DNA of 64,000 bases, taken from NCBI RefSeq assembly GCF_051390635.1, contig NZ_JBPODT010000001.1, positions 682,001-746,000 on the forward strand. Reading direction: 5' to 3'. Of the stretch, positions 7,928 to 16,290 are shown one piece after another. Below the pieces are notes generated by a model. The model made no database searches. It had not been told where the DNA came from and worked only from the letters and a program-made list of their open reading frames with translations. Positions within the stretch are counted from its first letter, which is position 1, and every line of letters begins with the position of its first letter. Origin of the DNA: Microbaculum sp051390635 (GTDB lineage Bacteria > Pseudomonadota > Alphaproteobacteria > Rhizobiales > Tepidamorphaceae). The position numbers and the translations under genes were made by a program.

Positions 7928-8818
7928 ATGGATTGGGACAAGCTGCGCATTTTCCATGCCGCGGCCGATGCGGGAAGCTTCACCCACGCCGGCGAGGCGC
8001 TGGGGCTGAGCCAGTCGGCCGTCAGCCGGCAGGTCAGCGCGCTCGAGCAAGAGCTGAAGGCGCCACTGTTCCACCGCCATGCCCGAGGCCTCATCCTCAC
8101 CGAACAGGGCGAGCTGCTCTATCGCACCGCGCACGACGTCTTCATGCAGCTGGAGTCGGTCCGCACCCGCCTGACCGACTCCCGCGAGAAGCCGCGCGGC
8201 GAGCTGAAGGTGACCACGACGCTGGCGCTCGGGACGACCTGGCTCGCCCCGCGCCTGCGCGAGTTCGTCGAGCTCTATCCCGACATTCATCTTCAGATGA
8301 TCCTCGACGACGGCGAGCTCGACCTGTCGATGCGCCAGGCCGACATCGCCATCCGTCTGCGGCAGCCGGTTCAGCCGGATCTGATCATGCGGCGGCTCTT
8401 CACGGTCCATTTTCACGTCTATGCGTCTCCGGAATACCTGAAGCGCCACGGGACCCCGCGCACGATCGACGATATCGACAAGCACAACATCATCACCTTC
8501 GGCGACCCGGCACCGGCCTATTTCCGCGATATCAACTGGCTGGAAACCGTCGGCCGGCCGGATGGAGACCCGCGCACCCCGGTCCTGCGGATCAATACGA
8601 CGCATGGAATGCGCCGCGCCGTCGACGCCGGAATCGGCATCGCGGTGCTGCCCGACTACCTGATCGATCAGGGGGCAAGCCTTGTCCTGCTGTTGCCGGA
8701 GGAGAAGATCCCCGCCTTCGACACCTTCCTCGTCTATCCCGAGGAGCTGAAGGACACCGCGCGGATCAATGTTTTCCGGGATTTCCTGCTCGCGAAGGCG
8801 CGCGGCTGGAAGTTTTAA
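7928..8818 (+). CDS. LysR family regulator next to trxB (LsrB-like)
   Basis: A 296-residue LysR regulator. The N-terminal helix-turn-helix is FTHAGEALGLSQSAVSRQVSALEQEL. The C-terminal part is a periplasmic-binding-protein-like effector domain (residues about 90-290). Directly downstream of trxB it occupies the place of LsrB, a regulator of oxidative stress and symbiosis in Sinorhizobium and Agrobacterium; orthology is inferred from context and general appearance. The translated protein contains no cysteine at all, so control by direct thiol oxidation seems unavailable. It is followed by a small-RNA candidate and a strong terminator, not by another gene on this strand. Confidence 0.9.
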   Translation: MDWDKLRIFHAAADAGSFTHAGEALGLSQSAVSRQVSALEQELKAPLFHRHARGLILTEQGELLYRTAHDVFMQLESVRTRLTDSREKPRGELKVTTTLALGTTWLAPRLREFVELYPDIHLQMILDDGELDLSMRQADIAIRLRQPVQPDLIMRRLFTVHFHVYASPEYLKRHGTPRTIDDIDKHNIITFGDPAPAYFRDINWLETVGRPDGDPRTPVLRINTTHGMRRAVDAGIGIAVLPDYLIDQGASLVLLLPEEKIPAFDTFLVYPEELKDTARINVFRDFLLAKARGWKF

Positions 8819-8872
8819 CGGCCCGCCGGACAGCCATGAGCCGCACTCATATCTGACATGCGTGCATGCCCG

Positions 8873-8901
8873 TTGTGCAATGCACCTCAAAGCGGCATAT
8901 C
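8873..8901 (+). promoter_or_regulatory. Possible promoter of the small RNA candidate
   Basis: TTGTGC at 8873-8878 and CATATC at 8896-8901 are separated by 17 bases and would start a transcript near 8908. The match to -35 and -10 consensus is only fair. Confidence 0.3.
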
Positions 8902-8907
8902 AACGAT

Positions 8908-9064
8908 CAAGCTGTAGGCAGCAAGGCAAGGCGCTACCTCCTCCCGGCGCTGAGCCTCGATGCGGTCAGCTGTTCCCCTCTGGAAGGCGATTTACTCGCG
9001 AATCCCCCCTCGCGGGAAAATCGACTAAATGGCCGGATCGCCTTTCGCGATCCGGCTTTTTTTT
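8908..9064 (+). ncRNA. Small RNA candidate with CCUCCUCCC motif and C-rich hairpin loops
   Basis: This gene-free stretch between lysR and msrP holds CCTCCTCCC at 8937-8945, bracketed by complementary GCGC arms. Next comes a 14-position stem (one mismatch, one G-T pair) at 8988-9023 with the loop ATCCCCCC, then a perfect 10-bp terminator with eight T. CCUCCUCCC in hairpin loops is the mark of the alphaproteobacterial alpha-r14/cuckoo sRNA group, which can mimic anti-Shine-Dalgarno sequence. The 5' end is a guess from a weak promoter match. It could also be just the long 3' UTR of lysR. Confidence 0.55.
9032..9064 (+). terminator. Rho-independent terminator
   Basis: GCCGGATCGC and GCGATCCGGC form a perfect 10-bp stem with a five-base loop, followed by eight T. 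It ends the small-RNA candidate or the lysR transcript. Confidence 0.93.
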
Positions 9065-9136
9065 CGTCACCGCGATCGTCGGGTGGGGAGCCTCCCCACG
9101 GCGCGCACCAGTGCCGGGGCCTGACGGCCCGCCCGG

Positions 9137-10096
9137 TCACATGAACAGCTTCTCGCCCTCGTAGCCGGAATAGAGCGAGGCGACCTGCTCGCCGTAGCCG
9201 TTATAGAGCTGCGTCGGCACGCGCTCGCCGGTGCCGAGCACTTCCTCGTCCGCCTGGCTCCAGCGCGGATGCGGCACGTCCGGATTGACGTTCGCCCAGA
9301 AGCCGTACTCGGTCGGCAGGATTTCCTCCCACAAACCCTTTGGCCGCTCGGCGGTGAAGGTGAACCGGACGATCGACTTGATCGACTTGAAGCCGTACTT
9401 CCACGGGGTCGCCAGCCGCAGCGGCGCGCCCATCTGCTTGGCGACCGGCTCGCCGTAGGCGCCCGTGACGAGAAAGGCCAGGTCGTTGGTCGCCTCCTCG
9501 ATCGTCAGGCCCTCGACATAGGGCCAGGGATACCAGAACTGCTTCTGCCCCGGTGCCATGATCGGGTTGTAGAAGGTCTCCATGCGCACGTATTTCGCAC
9601 GCGACAACGGGGCCGCCAGCGCCACCAGCCTGGCGAACGGAAAGCCGGTCCACGGCACCGCCATCGACCAGGCTTCGACGCAGCGGTGCCGATAGAGACG
9701 CTCCTCCAGCGTCATCTTGCGGATCAGCTCGTCGATGCCGAGCGTCATCTCCTTCTCGACGTCGCCGTCGATTTTCACCTCCCACGGCCGGATCTTCAGC
9801 GCTTGGGCGTCATTGGCGATCTGCTTGTGCGAACCGAACTCGTAGAAATTGTTGAAGGCGAGGTTGTATTTCTGCGGCGTGACGTCCCGGTCGAGCTCGA
9901 AGCGCTCGTTGCGCGGCGCCGGGTAGAGATCGGCCGTCGGATCGTCGCTTTGCGCGCGCGCGATGCCGGCGGGCAGCAGCGCTCCGGCGACCGACACGCC
10001 CGTCGCCGCCATGAACGCGCGACGGTTCAGGAACATCTCCCGCGGTGTCGCTGCGGACTCGGGCATCCACCATCCCGGTCTGTTTCGGATCAGCAT
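9137..10096 (-). CDS. msrP: Protein-methionine-sulfoxide reductase, molybdenum catalytic subunit MsrP (YedY)
   Basis: A 319-residue periplasmic molybdoenzyme that repairs oxidised methionines of envelope proteins. A Tat signal is visible as NRRAFMAATGVSVAG (residues about 24-38) with cleavage after GIARAQ. The Mo ligand is Cys139 in YRHRCVEAWSMAVPW. Later conserved parts include FYNPIMAPGQ, PLRLATPWKYGFKSIKSI and the EYGFWANVNP motif. AGGAG lies nine bases before the ATG. The haem membrane partner MsrQ, usually adjacent, is not beside it here; the flanks are a small RNA and an EF-G-like gene. Confidence 0.95.
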   Translation of the reverse strand: MLIRNRPGWWMPESAATPREMFLNRRAFMAATGVSVAGALLPAGIARAQSDDPTADLYPAPRNERFELDRDVTPQKYNLAFNNFYEFGSHKQIANDAQALKIRPWEVKIDGDVEKEMTLGIDELIRKMTLEERLYRHRCVEAWSMAVPWTGFPFARLVALAAPLSRAKYVRMETFYNPIMAPGQKQFWYPWPYVEGLTIEEATNDLAFLVTGAYGEPVAKQMGAPLRLATPWKYGFKSIKSIVRFTFTAERPKGLWEEILPTEYGFWANVNPDVPHPRWSQADEEVLGTGERVPTQLYNGYGEQVASLYSGYEGEKLFM

Positions 10097-10293
10097 CGGT
10101 CATTGCTCCTTCCGATTCCACACCCGACTACGCCGGGTGGGAACCAAGAGCAATTCACGCTTGCGCGACGCGGCTGTGAGCGGAGCGGGATTGCCGCCAA
10201 CCCCACCGTCGCGGCGACCGGCGATCCCGGACACCGCAAGGAGGCGGTCCGGGATGCGGCCATCCGCGATGACAGGCACGACCGGCCGGGTGC

Positions 10294-12345
10294 TCAGGCC
10301 GCTTCCTTGCGGTGGCTCTCGATCACCTGGTCGGCGAGCTTGCCGGTCAGTTCGGCGAGGTGATCGAAGCGATAGACATAGGAGCCGACGCCGGCCGTCG
10401 CCGACCTGAGCTCGACGATCAGGTCGCGCATCTCCGATTCCGGCATCTGCGCCTGCACCACGTCCCAGCCGGTCCAGCCGGGCCTAGCGTCGAAGCCGAG
10501 GATCTGGCCGCGGCGCTGCGAGACGATGGTGTTGACCTTCGACGTCGCCTCGGACGGCGCCGCGATCTCAACGTGCATCACCGGCTCGAGCAACACCGGC
10601 GAGCACTGCGGCAGCCCCTCGCTCATGCCGATGCGCCCGGCGGTGCGGAACGCCATGTCGGAGGAATCGACCGTGTGATACGAGCCGTCCGACAGGTTGA
10701 CCGCCACGTCGACGACCGGGAAGCCGAGCGGCCCGTGGGCGAGATAGTCGCGCACGCCGGACTCGACGGACGGAATGTACTGCTTGGGCACCACGCCGCC
10801 GGTGATCGAGTCGGTGAACTCGAAACCGGCGCCGCGCGGCAACGGCTTGATCTCCAGCACCACGTCGCCGAACTGGCCATGCCCGCCCGACTGCTTCTTG
10901 TGGCGCCCGCGCTGGCTGACCGACTTGCGGATCGTCTCCTTGTAGCCGACGCGCGGCTCGTGCATCTCCACGTCGATGGCGAACTTGCCGGTCAGTCGCT
11001 CCATGGCGACGCGCAGATGCATCTCGCCCTGCCCGTACAGCACCATCTCGCCCGCCTCCTGGTTGTGCGAAAGCGACAGCGAGGGGTCCTCGTCCATGAT
11101 CTTCTGGATCGCCGACGTCAGCTTCACCTCGTCCTTGCGCTCCTTGGCGGCGATCGCCTTGCCGAGCACCGGCGCCGGCGGCGCCACCGAGCCGAGCTGG
11201 GAAACGCCCTTCTCCGTCGAGATGGTCTCACCGGTGGCGATGTCTTCGAGCCGGCCGAGCCCGACCGTGTCTCCGGTCGTCGCCTGGCCCGCCTTGCTGG
11301 CGTCCTGGCCCTTGAGCGTGAACAGGCCACCGATGCGCTCGTCCCCGCCCTTGGCGCCGCAGACCGTGTCGCCGTCACTGAAGGTGCCGCGCAGCACGCG
11401 CGCCACCGACAGCTTGCCGCCATGCGTCGTATGGAACGTCTTGAGGATATGCGCCACCGCGCTCGAGCCGCTGCCCAGGCCCAGCCGCTCGATCGTCTGC
11501 TGGATTGTCGGTGCCTCGTGCCGAAGCGCCTTCATCAGGCGCAGGATGCCGTTGCCGTGCTCCGCCGAACCGGTCAGCAGCGGCACGATCTGACTTTCCC
11601 TCAGTTCCGTCGTCAGGTCGTCGAACACCCGGTCGCGCGGCGGCTCGACGTCGGACAGAAGCTGTTCCATCAGCTCGTCGTCGTAGTCGGCGAGCTTCTC
11701 CAGCATCGAGAAACGGGCGTCGACCTCCTCCGCCTTCGCCGTGTCGCTCATCTCGATCACCTCGCTCGGCGCGTGCTCGCGGTAGACGAAGGCGCGCTCG
11801 AGGGCCAGATCGATGAAGCCGGTGACGATATCGTTCTCCCAGATCGGCAGTTGCCGCAGCACGATCGGCTGAGCGGACGCCGGCTGCAGCCATGCCAGCA
11901 CGTCGCGCACATTGCCTTCCGCCTTGTCGATCTTGTTGAGGAAGATGAGCCGCGGAATGCCGAGGTCTTCGAGTTCCTTGAGGATGAGCTGCAGCGCCGG
12001 AACCTTTTTCTCGTCGGCTTCCGCCACCACGATCGCCATATCGACCGCGGGAACCACGTTGCGCGCTTCGTGCAGGAACTCGATCGAGCCCGGACAATCG
12101 ACGAAGGTATAGGTGTCGCCCATGAACTCCGTCGTGGCGACATTGACCTCGACGCTCATGCCGTGCGCACGCGCTTCCGGAGAGGCGTCGCCGACGGTGT
12201 TGCCGTCGCTGACCCTGCCCTGCCGGGTGATGGCGCCGGTCCGCGCCAGGATGCTTTCGAGAAGTGTCGTCTTTCCGCTCAAGTACGGGCCGACCAGCGC
12301 GATGCACCGGGCAGCCCCCACCGCTCTGCCGTTCAGTTCGGACAT
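10294..12345 (-). CDS. Elongation factor G-like protein with altered GTPase motifs
   Basis: A 683-residue five-domain EF-G homologue. It keeps the P-loop GPYLSGKTT (19-27), NKID (137-140), and the domain II-V signatures (GQGEMHLRVAMERL, RGRHKKQSGGHGQFGDV, EPVMHVEIAAPSEA). It differs from translational EF-G: AHVDHGKT is replaced by GPYLSGKT, and the switch II motif DTPGH is DCPGS, so the position of catalytic His87 holds Ser87. Such EF-G-like paralogues occur beside a canonical fusA in many bacteria; their role is not settled. The gene is monocistronic by context. Confidence 0.9.
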   Translation of the reverse strand: MSELNGRAVGAARCIALVGPYLSGKTTLLESILARTGAITRQGRVSDGNTVGDASPEARAHGMSVEVNVATTEFMGDTYTFVDCPGSIEFLHEARNVVPAVDMAIVVAEADEKKVPALQLILKELEDLGIPRLIFLNKIDKAEGNVRDVLAWLQPASAQPIVLRQLPIWENDIVTGFIDLALERAFVYREHAPSEVIEMSDTAKAEEVDARFSMLEKLADYDDELMEQLLSDVEPPRDRVFDDLTTELRESQIVPLLTGSAEHGNGILRLMKALRHEAPTIQQTIERLGLGSGSSAVAHILKTFHTTHGGKLSVARVLRGTFSDGDTVCGAKGGDERIGGLFTLKGQDASKAGQATTGDTVGLGRLEDIATGETISTEKGVSQLGSVAPPAPVLGKAIAAKERKDEVKLTSAIQKIMDEDPSLSLSHNQEAGEMVLYGQGEMHLRVAMERLTGKFAIDVEMHEPRVGYKETIRKSVSQRGRHKKQSGGHGQFGDVVLEIKPLPRGAGFEFTDSITGGVVPKQYIPSVESGVRDYLAHGPLGFPVVDVAVNLSDGSYHTVDSSDMAFRTAGRIGMSEGLPQCSPVLLEPVMHVEIAAPSEATSKVNTIVSQRRGQILGFDARPGWTGWDVVQAQMPESEMRDLIVELRSATAGVGSYVYRFDHLAELTGKLADQVIESHRKEAA

Positions 12346-12500
12346 GCCAGCAATCCTCCCTTCGCCGGGCGGACCGCCGTCGTGTTGTCATGGTATCGCG
12401 CGGGCCCGCCCGTGACCTCGCCTGAAGGTATCGTTCCAGCCCTTGGCCCCGGACGCAAGTGGGGGCTTCGCGAATGTGCCGGCCAGGACCGGAGCGCGGG

Positions 12501-13442
12501 CTAGTTCCGTGCCGTCCTGAACGCAAGCGGCGCCAGTTGAACGATCAGGATGGCGACCATGATGAGCGTCGCGCCCCCCAGCCCGATGACCGTCAGCCGC
12601 TCGCCAAGCAGGAGCGCACCCGCGGCGGCGGCGAACAGTGCCTCCGACGACAGGATGACGGCGGCGTCGGCCGGCGGTGTCCAGCGCTGGCCAATCGCCT
12701 GCAACGTGTAGCCGACGCCGCCCGACAGCAGGCCGGCATAGAGGATTTCGACGCCGGCGGCCGCGATCCGGTCCATCTCGACGGGCTCGGCGAACGGCGC
12801 GATGGCGGTTCCGAGCAGCCCGCCGATCACGAATTGGACGAAGGCAATCGTCACCGGCCGGCCGGTCCGCGCCGCAGTATAGCCGAGCAACGCGACCTGC
12901 AGCGCCCAGAAGACGGCGGCGATCACCATCAGTCCGTCGCCGAGCCCGAGCGGGGCGATACCGCCGCCCGACAACAGGATCGTGCCGGCGAACGACATCG
13001 CCGCCGCCGGCCAGGCGACCGCATGCGGCATCGAGCGGAACACCACCCAGGCAACGAACGGCACGAGCACGACGTAAAGCCCGGTCAGGAAGCCGGCATT
13101 GGTTACGCTCGTATACTGCAGGCCGATCTGCTGCAGGATGCTGCCGGCGAAGAAGGTGATCGCCGTCGCGATCGCGAGCATCCAGCCCGTCCGGTCCATC
13201 GCGGCGCCGCGCTTCCGCTCCCTGAGGGCAAGAGGCAGGATTGCGACCGCCGCCAGCAGGAAACGCAGGCCGGTGAACAGGAACGGCCCGACATTGTCCA
13301 TGGCCGTAGACTGGGCAACGAAGGCCGTGCCCCAGATGAAGGCGGCGAACAGCAGGGTGAGGTTTGCGAACGAGCGGCGCACGCGCCCGGATAGTCCGGC
13401 GACGCGGGCGATGCAAGTCCGCCGGGCAAAACCGACGGGCAC
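12501..13442 (-). CDS. DMT superfamily permease (two EamA domains)
   Basis: A 313-residue inner-membrane protein with about ten hydrophobic helices arranged as two EamA repeats. The first repeat opens with FANLTLLFAAFIWGTAFVAQ and includes LRFLLAAVAILPLAL. The second ends with WTPPADAAVILSSEALFAAAAGALLLGERL, the typical EamA C-terminal motif. Family members export amino acids, metabolites or drugs; the substrate is unknown here. The GTG at 13442 is the first start in frame, but no clear ribosome-binding site supports it and translation may begin a little later. Confidence 0.88.
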   Translation of the reverse strand: MPVGFARRTCIARVAGLSGRVRRSFANLTLLFAAFIWGTAFVAQSTAMDNVGPFLFTGLRFLLAAVAILPLALRERKRGAAMDRTGWMLAIATAITFFAGSILQQIGLQYTSVTNAGFLTGLYVVLVPFVAWVVFRSMPHAVAWPAAAMSFAGTILLSGGGIAPLGLGDGLMVIAAVFWALQVALLGYTAARTGRPVTIAFVQFVIGGLLGTAIAPFAEPVEMDRIAAAGVEILYAGLLSGGVGYTLQAIGQRWTPPADAAVILSSEALFAAAAGALLLGERLTVIGLGGATLIMVAILIVQLAPLAFRTARN

Positions 13443-13532
13443 ACGCCACGGTCGGCCTTCGGGAATATTCGCCGCGGCGAAACGTTAATCGGACTGCATG
13501 GCATCGGCGAATCCAGACGGAGGACATCGATC

Positions 13533-14123
13533 ATGACGCGTATCACGCAGTCTCCACGGGCCGTCCTGACGCATCTGTTCACGACCGGGGGCCTCGCGCT
13601 GGCCGTAGCGACGGCCGTGCCGGGCGGGGCGATCGCAGCCGGCGGCGGCGGCGGTGGTGGCGGGGAAAGCGGCCCGATCAAATCGTGCCCGCGCGGCCAG
13701 ATCTTCGATGGCCGGACCGGCCAGTGCATCAAGCAGTCGAGCACGACCATCGACGATACGAGCCGCTACACCTATGGCAGCTGGCTCGCCCGCACCGGCC
13801 GCTACGGCGAGGCGATCGAGGTTCTGAGCCTGGTCGAGAACAAGGACGATCCGCGCGTCCTCAACTACCTGGGCTACGCCAACCGCCAGCTCGGCCGGTT
13901 CGAGGTCGGGCTCGGTTTCTATCGCCAGGCGCTCGCCGCCGACCCCGACTACGTCAAGGCACGGGAATATCTCGGCGAAGCCTATCTGGTGCTCGACAGG
14001 CCCGCGCTCGCCCGGGAGCAGCTCCGCGAGATCGGAATGCGCTGCGGGACGGGCTGCGAGGAATACGCGCTGCTCGCCGAAGCCATCGCCGACGACGACC
14101 GGGCGCGGGCGCGCCGGTCTTAG
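13533..14123 (+). CDS. Exported tetratricopeptide-repeat protein
   Basis: A 196-residue protein with a long signal peptide ending near PGGAIAAGG, then a glycine run and a small two-cysteine segment CPRGQIFDGRTGQC (residues about 51-64). Residues about 75-190 contain TPR helices, for example YGEAIEVLSLVENKDDPRV, LNYLGYANRQLGRFEVGL and ALAADPDYVKAREYLGEAYL. Near the end, CGTGCEEYALL gives another cysteine pair. GGAGG stands eight bases before the ATG. Probably a periplasmic scaffold protein; the partner is unknown. It is divergent from the EamA gene. Confidence 0.85.
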   Translation: MTRITQSPRAVLTHLFTTGGLALAVATAVPGGAIAAGGGGGGGGESGPIKSCPRGQIFDGRTGQCIKQSSTTIDDTSRYTYGSWLARTGRYGEAIEVLSLVENKDDPRVLNYLGYANRQLGRFEVGLGFYRQALAADPDYVKAREYLGEAYLVLDRPALAREQLREIGMRCGTGCEEYALLAEAIADDDRARARRS

Positions 14124-14167
14124 CGCCGCCGGTTTCGAGCACCGGCGGCAGGAACGGCAAGGCCGCT

Positions 14168-14611
14168 CTAGAGCACGTGGAACGTCCAGGCGATATCATC
14201 GCTAAGCACCCAATCTCCGCTGCCGTTCTGGTCATAGGTGCGCACCTCGAACCACCGCTTGGGATTCGGGCAGGAGTTGCCACCAGCGCTCCAGAATGCC
14301 TGCAGATCGTTGCCGGACGATTGGCCCCACTCAACCGCGGCCACGCCGATTCGGTTCTGTGTATTGATCCGCCTTTTCGGCTTGATGCAGTAGACGCCCG
14401 TTTGAGGATTGGTCACTCGCCTGACACCGATGCTGCGAATGATGTCGTCGCCAAGATCTTAATAGACAGCGATCCTGGCGAAGCTGTACGTTCCGTCACC
14501 CCGAGCCCCTTTTTCAGTAGACGGCGAATTTTCCTCGGCGGCATATAGATTAGACGCAGCGAATACACCCACCACAGCAACAACAAACAAAAGAAGCAAA
14601 CGTAAAGGCAT
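14168..14611 (-). pseudogene. Secreted small protein gene interrupted by one in-frame TAA
   Basis: The minus strand holds a good ribosome-binding site (AAGAGGAGATACCG), an ATG at 14611 and a signal peptide (MPLRLLLLFVVAVVGVFAAS, cleavage near LYAAEE). The mature start ends GTYSFARIAVY and is stopped by TAA at 14461-14459. The same frame then continues without a shift: DLGDDIIRSIGVRRVTNPQT, GVYCIKPKRR, EWGQSSGNDLQAFW, FEVRTYDQNG, up to a stop at 14168. Together this is a 147-codon secreted protein that looks uniform across the stop. The simplest reading is a recent nonsense mutation; a sequencing error or read-through is possible. The function of the family is unknown to me. Confidence 0.75.
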
Positions 14612-14798
14612 TCGGTATCTCCTCTTACCGGGTTTTTCGAATTCGAAGCGCCGCAGACCAAGGCATCCATTAATCTTCCGCTAGGGAAGCCAGCAGGGCC
14701 TCGACGATATGTCAGCCGGATAATCGCCGTCGGGATTTCTCGCCAACGGCCTTCCGTCGCTGGCGTTTCCGGCTGAACCCGGCCATGGTGCCGCCGCC

Positions 14799-16217
14799 AT
14801 GACCCAAACCGCCGATCCGATCATGAATGCCGCTCCGCCGTCGCCCGAGAAGGGGCGCAGCGAGGTTGCCGCGTCCATGTCGATCGCCCTGCCGCTGGCG
14901 CTGACCAATCTCGGCAACATCGCCATCAACACCACCGACGTGATCATGGTCGGCTGGCTCGGCGCCGAGGCGCTCGCCGCCGGCATGCTGGGCTTCACGC
15001 TGATCTTCCTGTTTCTCCTAGGCGGCATCGGCCTGACCTCGTCGGTGCCGGCACTGACCGCCCAGGCACACGGCTCCGGCGATGCCCGCGCCGTGCGGCG
15101 CACCATCCGCCAGGGGCTATGGGCCTCCGTGCTGTATTCGGCGCCCGCGATTGCGGTGCTCATGCACGGCGAATGGATCCTGCTCAGGCTCGGCCAGGAC
15201 CCGACGGCGTCCAGGCTTGCCGGCGAATACCTCGCCTTTGCCGCGTGGAGCATACCGTTCATCCTCGGCATCATGGTGCTGCGCGCGCTGCTCGCCACCC
15301 TCGACCGCGCCGCCGTCATCGTCTGGATCACCGGATCGGGCATCGTCCTGAACGCGGCCGTCAACTATGGCCTGATCTTCGGCAACTGGGGGCTGCCGCG
15401 CCTGGAAATCGTCGGCGCCGGCGTCGCCACCATGGCGACCAGCGCCGTCGGCTTCACGATAATCGCCATCTACGTCGTCGCGCATCCGGCGATCCGCGGT
15501 TACCACGTGTTCCGGCGGCTCTGGCTCGCCGATTTCGAGCGGTTGAAGGCGATTGTCAGGCTCGGTGCACCGATCGCCCTGACCGCCTTGCTCGAGGAGG
15601 GCCTGTTCGCCGCCTCGACCCTCATGGTCGGCTGGCTCGGAGCGCTGACGCTGGCCGGCCACACGATCGCGCTGCAATGCACCGCCGTCGCGTTCATGAT
15701 TCCGCTCGGCATCTCGCAGGCCGGCACCGTCAGGGTCGGCATCGCCGCCGGCCGCCGCGACAGCCAGGCGATCGGCCGCGCCGGCTGGACGGCGATGACG
15801 CTCGGGCTTGCCGTCATGTCCATTGCCGCTCTCGCCTTCTGGGTCGTCCCGGAGCCGCTGGCGCGGCAGTTCCTCGACGCCTCGGACCCTGACGCCGCCG
15901 AAGTCCTCGCCATCGCCGTGTCGCTGCTCGGCGTCGCCGCCTTCTTCCAGCTTTTCGACGGCGCCCAGGTCGTCGGCCTCGGAATCCTGCGCGGCCTCAA
16001 TGACACGCGGGTGCCGCTGGCCTACGCGGTCTTCGGCTACTGGATCTGCGGCGCGCCGCTTGCCTATGTGCTGGGCTTCGTCTTCGGCTACGGCGCCGTC
16101 GGCATCTGGGTCGGCTTCATCCTCGGCCTCGGCGCCGTCGCCGTCTTGTCGCTTGCCCGCTTCTCCGCGCGCGACCGCAACGGCCTCGTCGAGAAATTCG
16201 TCGCCGTGAACGCCTGA
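14799..16217 (+). CDS. MATE family multidrug efflux protein
   Basis: A 472-residue integral membrane protein with twelve hydrophobic segments in two homologous halves. It matches the NorM/DinF branch: SIALPLALTNLGNIAINTTD and VIMVGWLGAEALAAGMLGF at the start of the first half, GAPIALTALLEEGLFAASTL and MVGWLGALTLAGHTIALQC at the start of the second. MATE proteins export cationic drugs using Na+ or H+ gradients. ATG 14799 is the first usable start; no strong ribosome-binding site is seen, and ATG 14823 is an alternative. Monocistronic. Confidence 0.92.
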   Translation: MTQTADPIMNAAPPSPEKGRSEVAASMSIALPLALTNLGNIAINTTDVIMVGWLGAEALAAGMLGFTLIFLFLLGGIGLTSSVPALTAQAHGSGDARAVRRTIRQGLWASVLYSAPAIAVLMHGEWILLRLGQDPTASRLAGEYLAFAAWSIPFILGIMVLRALLATLDRAAVIVWITGSGIVLNAAVNYGLIFGNWGLPRLEIVGAGVATMATSAVGFTIIAIYVVAHPAIRGYHVFRRLWLADFERLKAIVRLGAPIALTALLEEGLFAASTLMVGWLGALTLAGHTIALQCTAVAFMIPLGISQAGTVRVGIAAGRRDSQAIGRAGWTAMTLGLAVMSIAALAFWVVPEPLARQFLDASDPDAAEVLAIAVSLLGVAAFFQLFDGAQVVGLGILRGLNDTRVPLAYAVFGYWICGAPLAYVLGFVFGYGAVGIWVGFILGLGAVAVLSLARFSARDRNGLVEKFVAVNA

Positions 16218-16290
16218 TTGGCAAAGCCGAACCGGGATGGATATGGTGAGGTTCGATCCTGCCGATTCCAAGTCCTGGAGCTTTCTACCG

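Noticed and set aside
10312..12504. Plus-strand frame of 730 codons across the EF-G-like gene
   Set aside because: Antisense shadow of a gene whose own product has clear EF-G motifs.
16248..16265. GGTTCGATCC, similar to a tRNA T-loop
   Set aside because: The flanking bases do not form a T-stem and no acceptor or anticodon arms are present.
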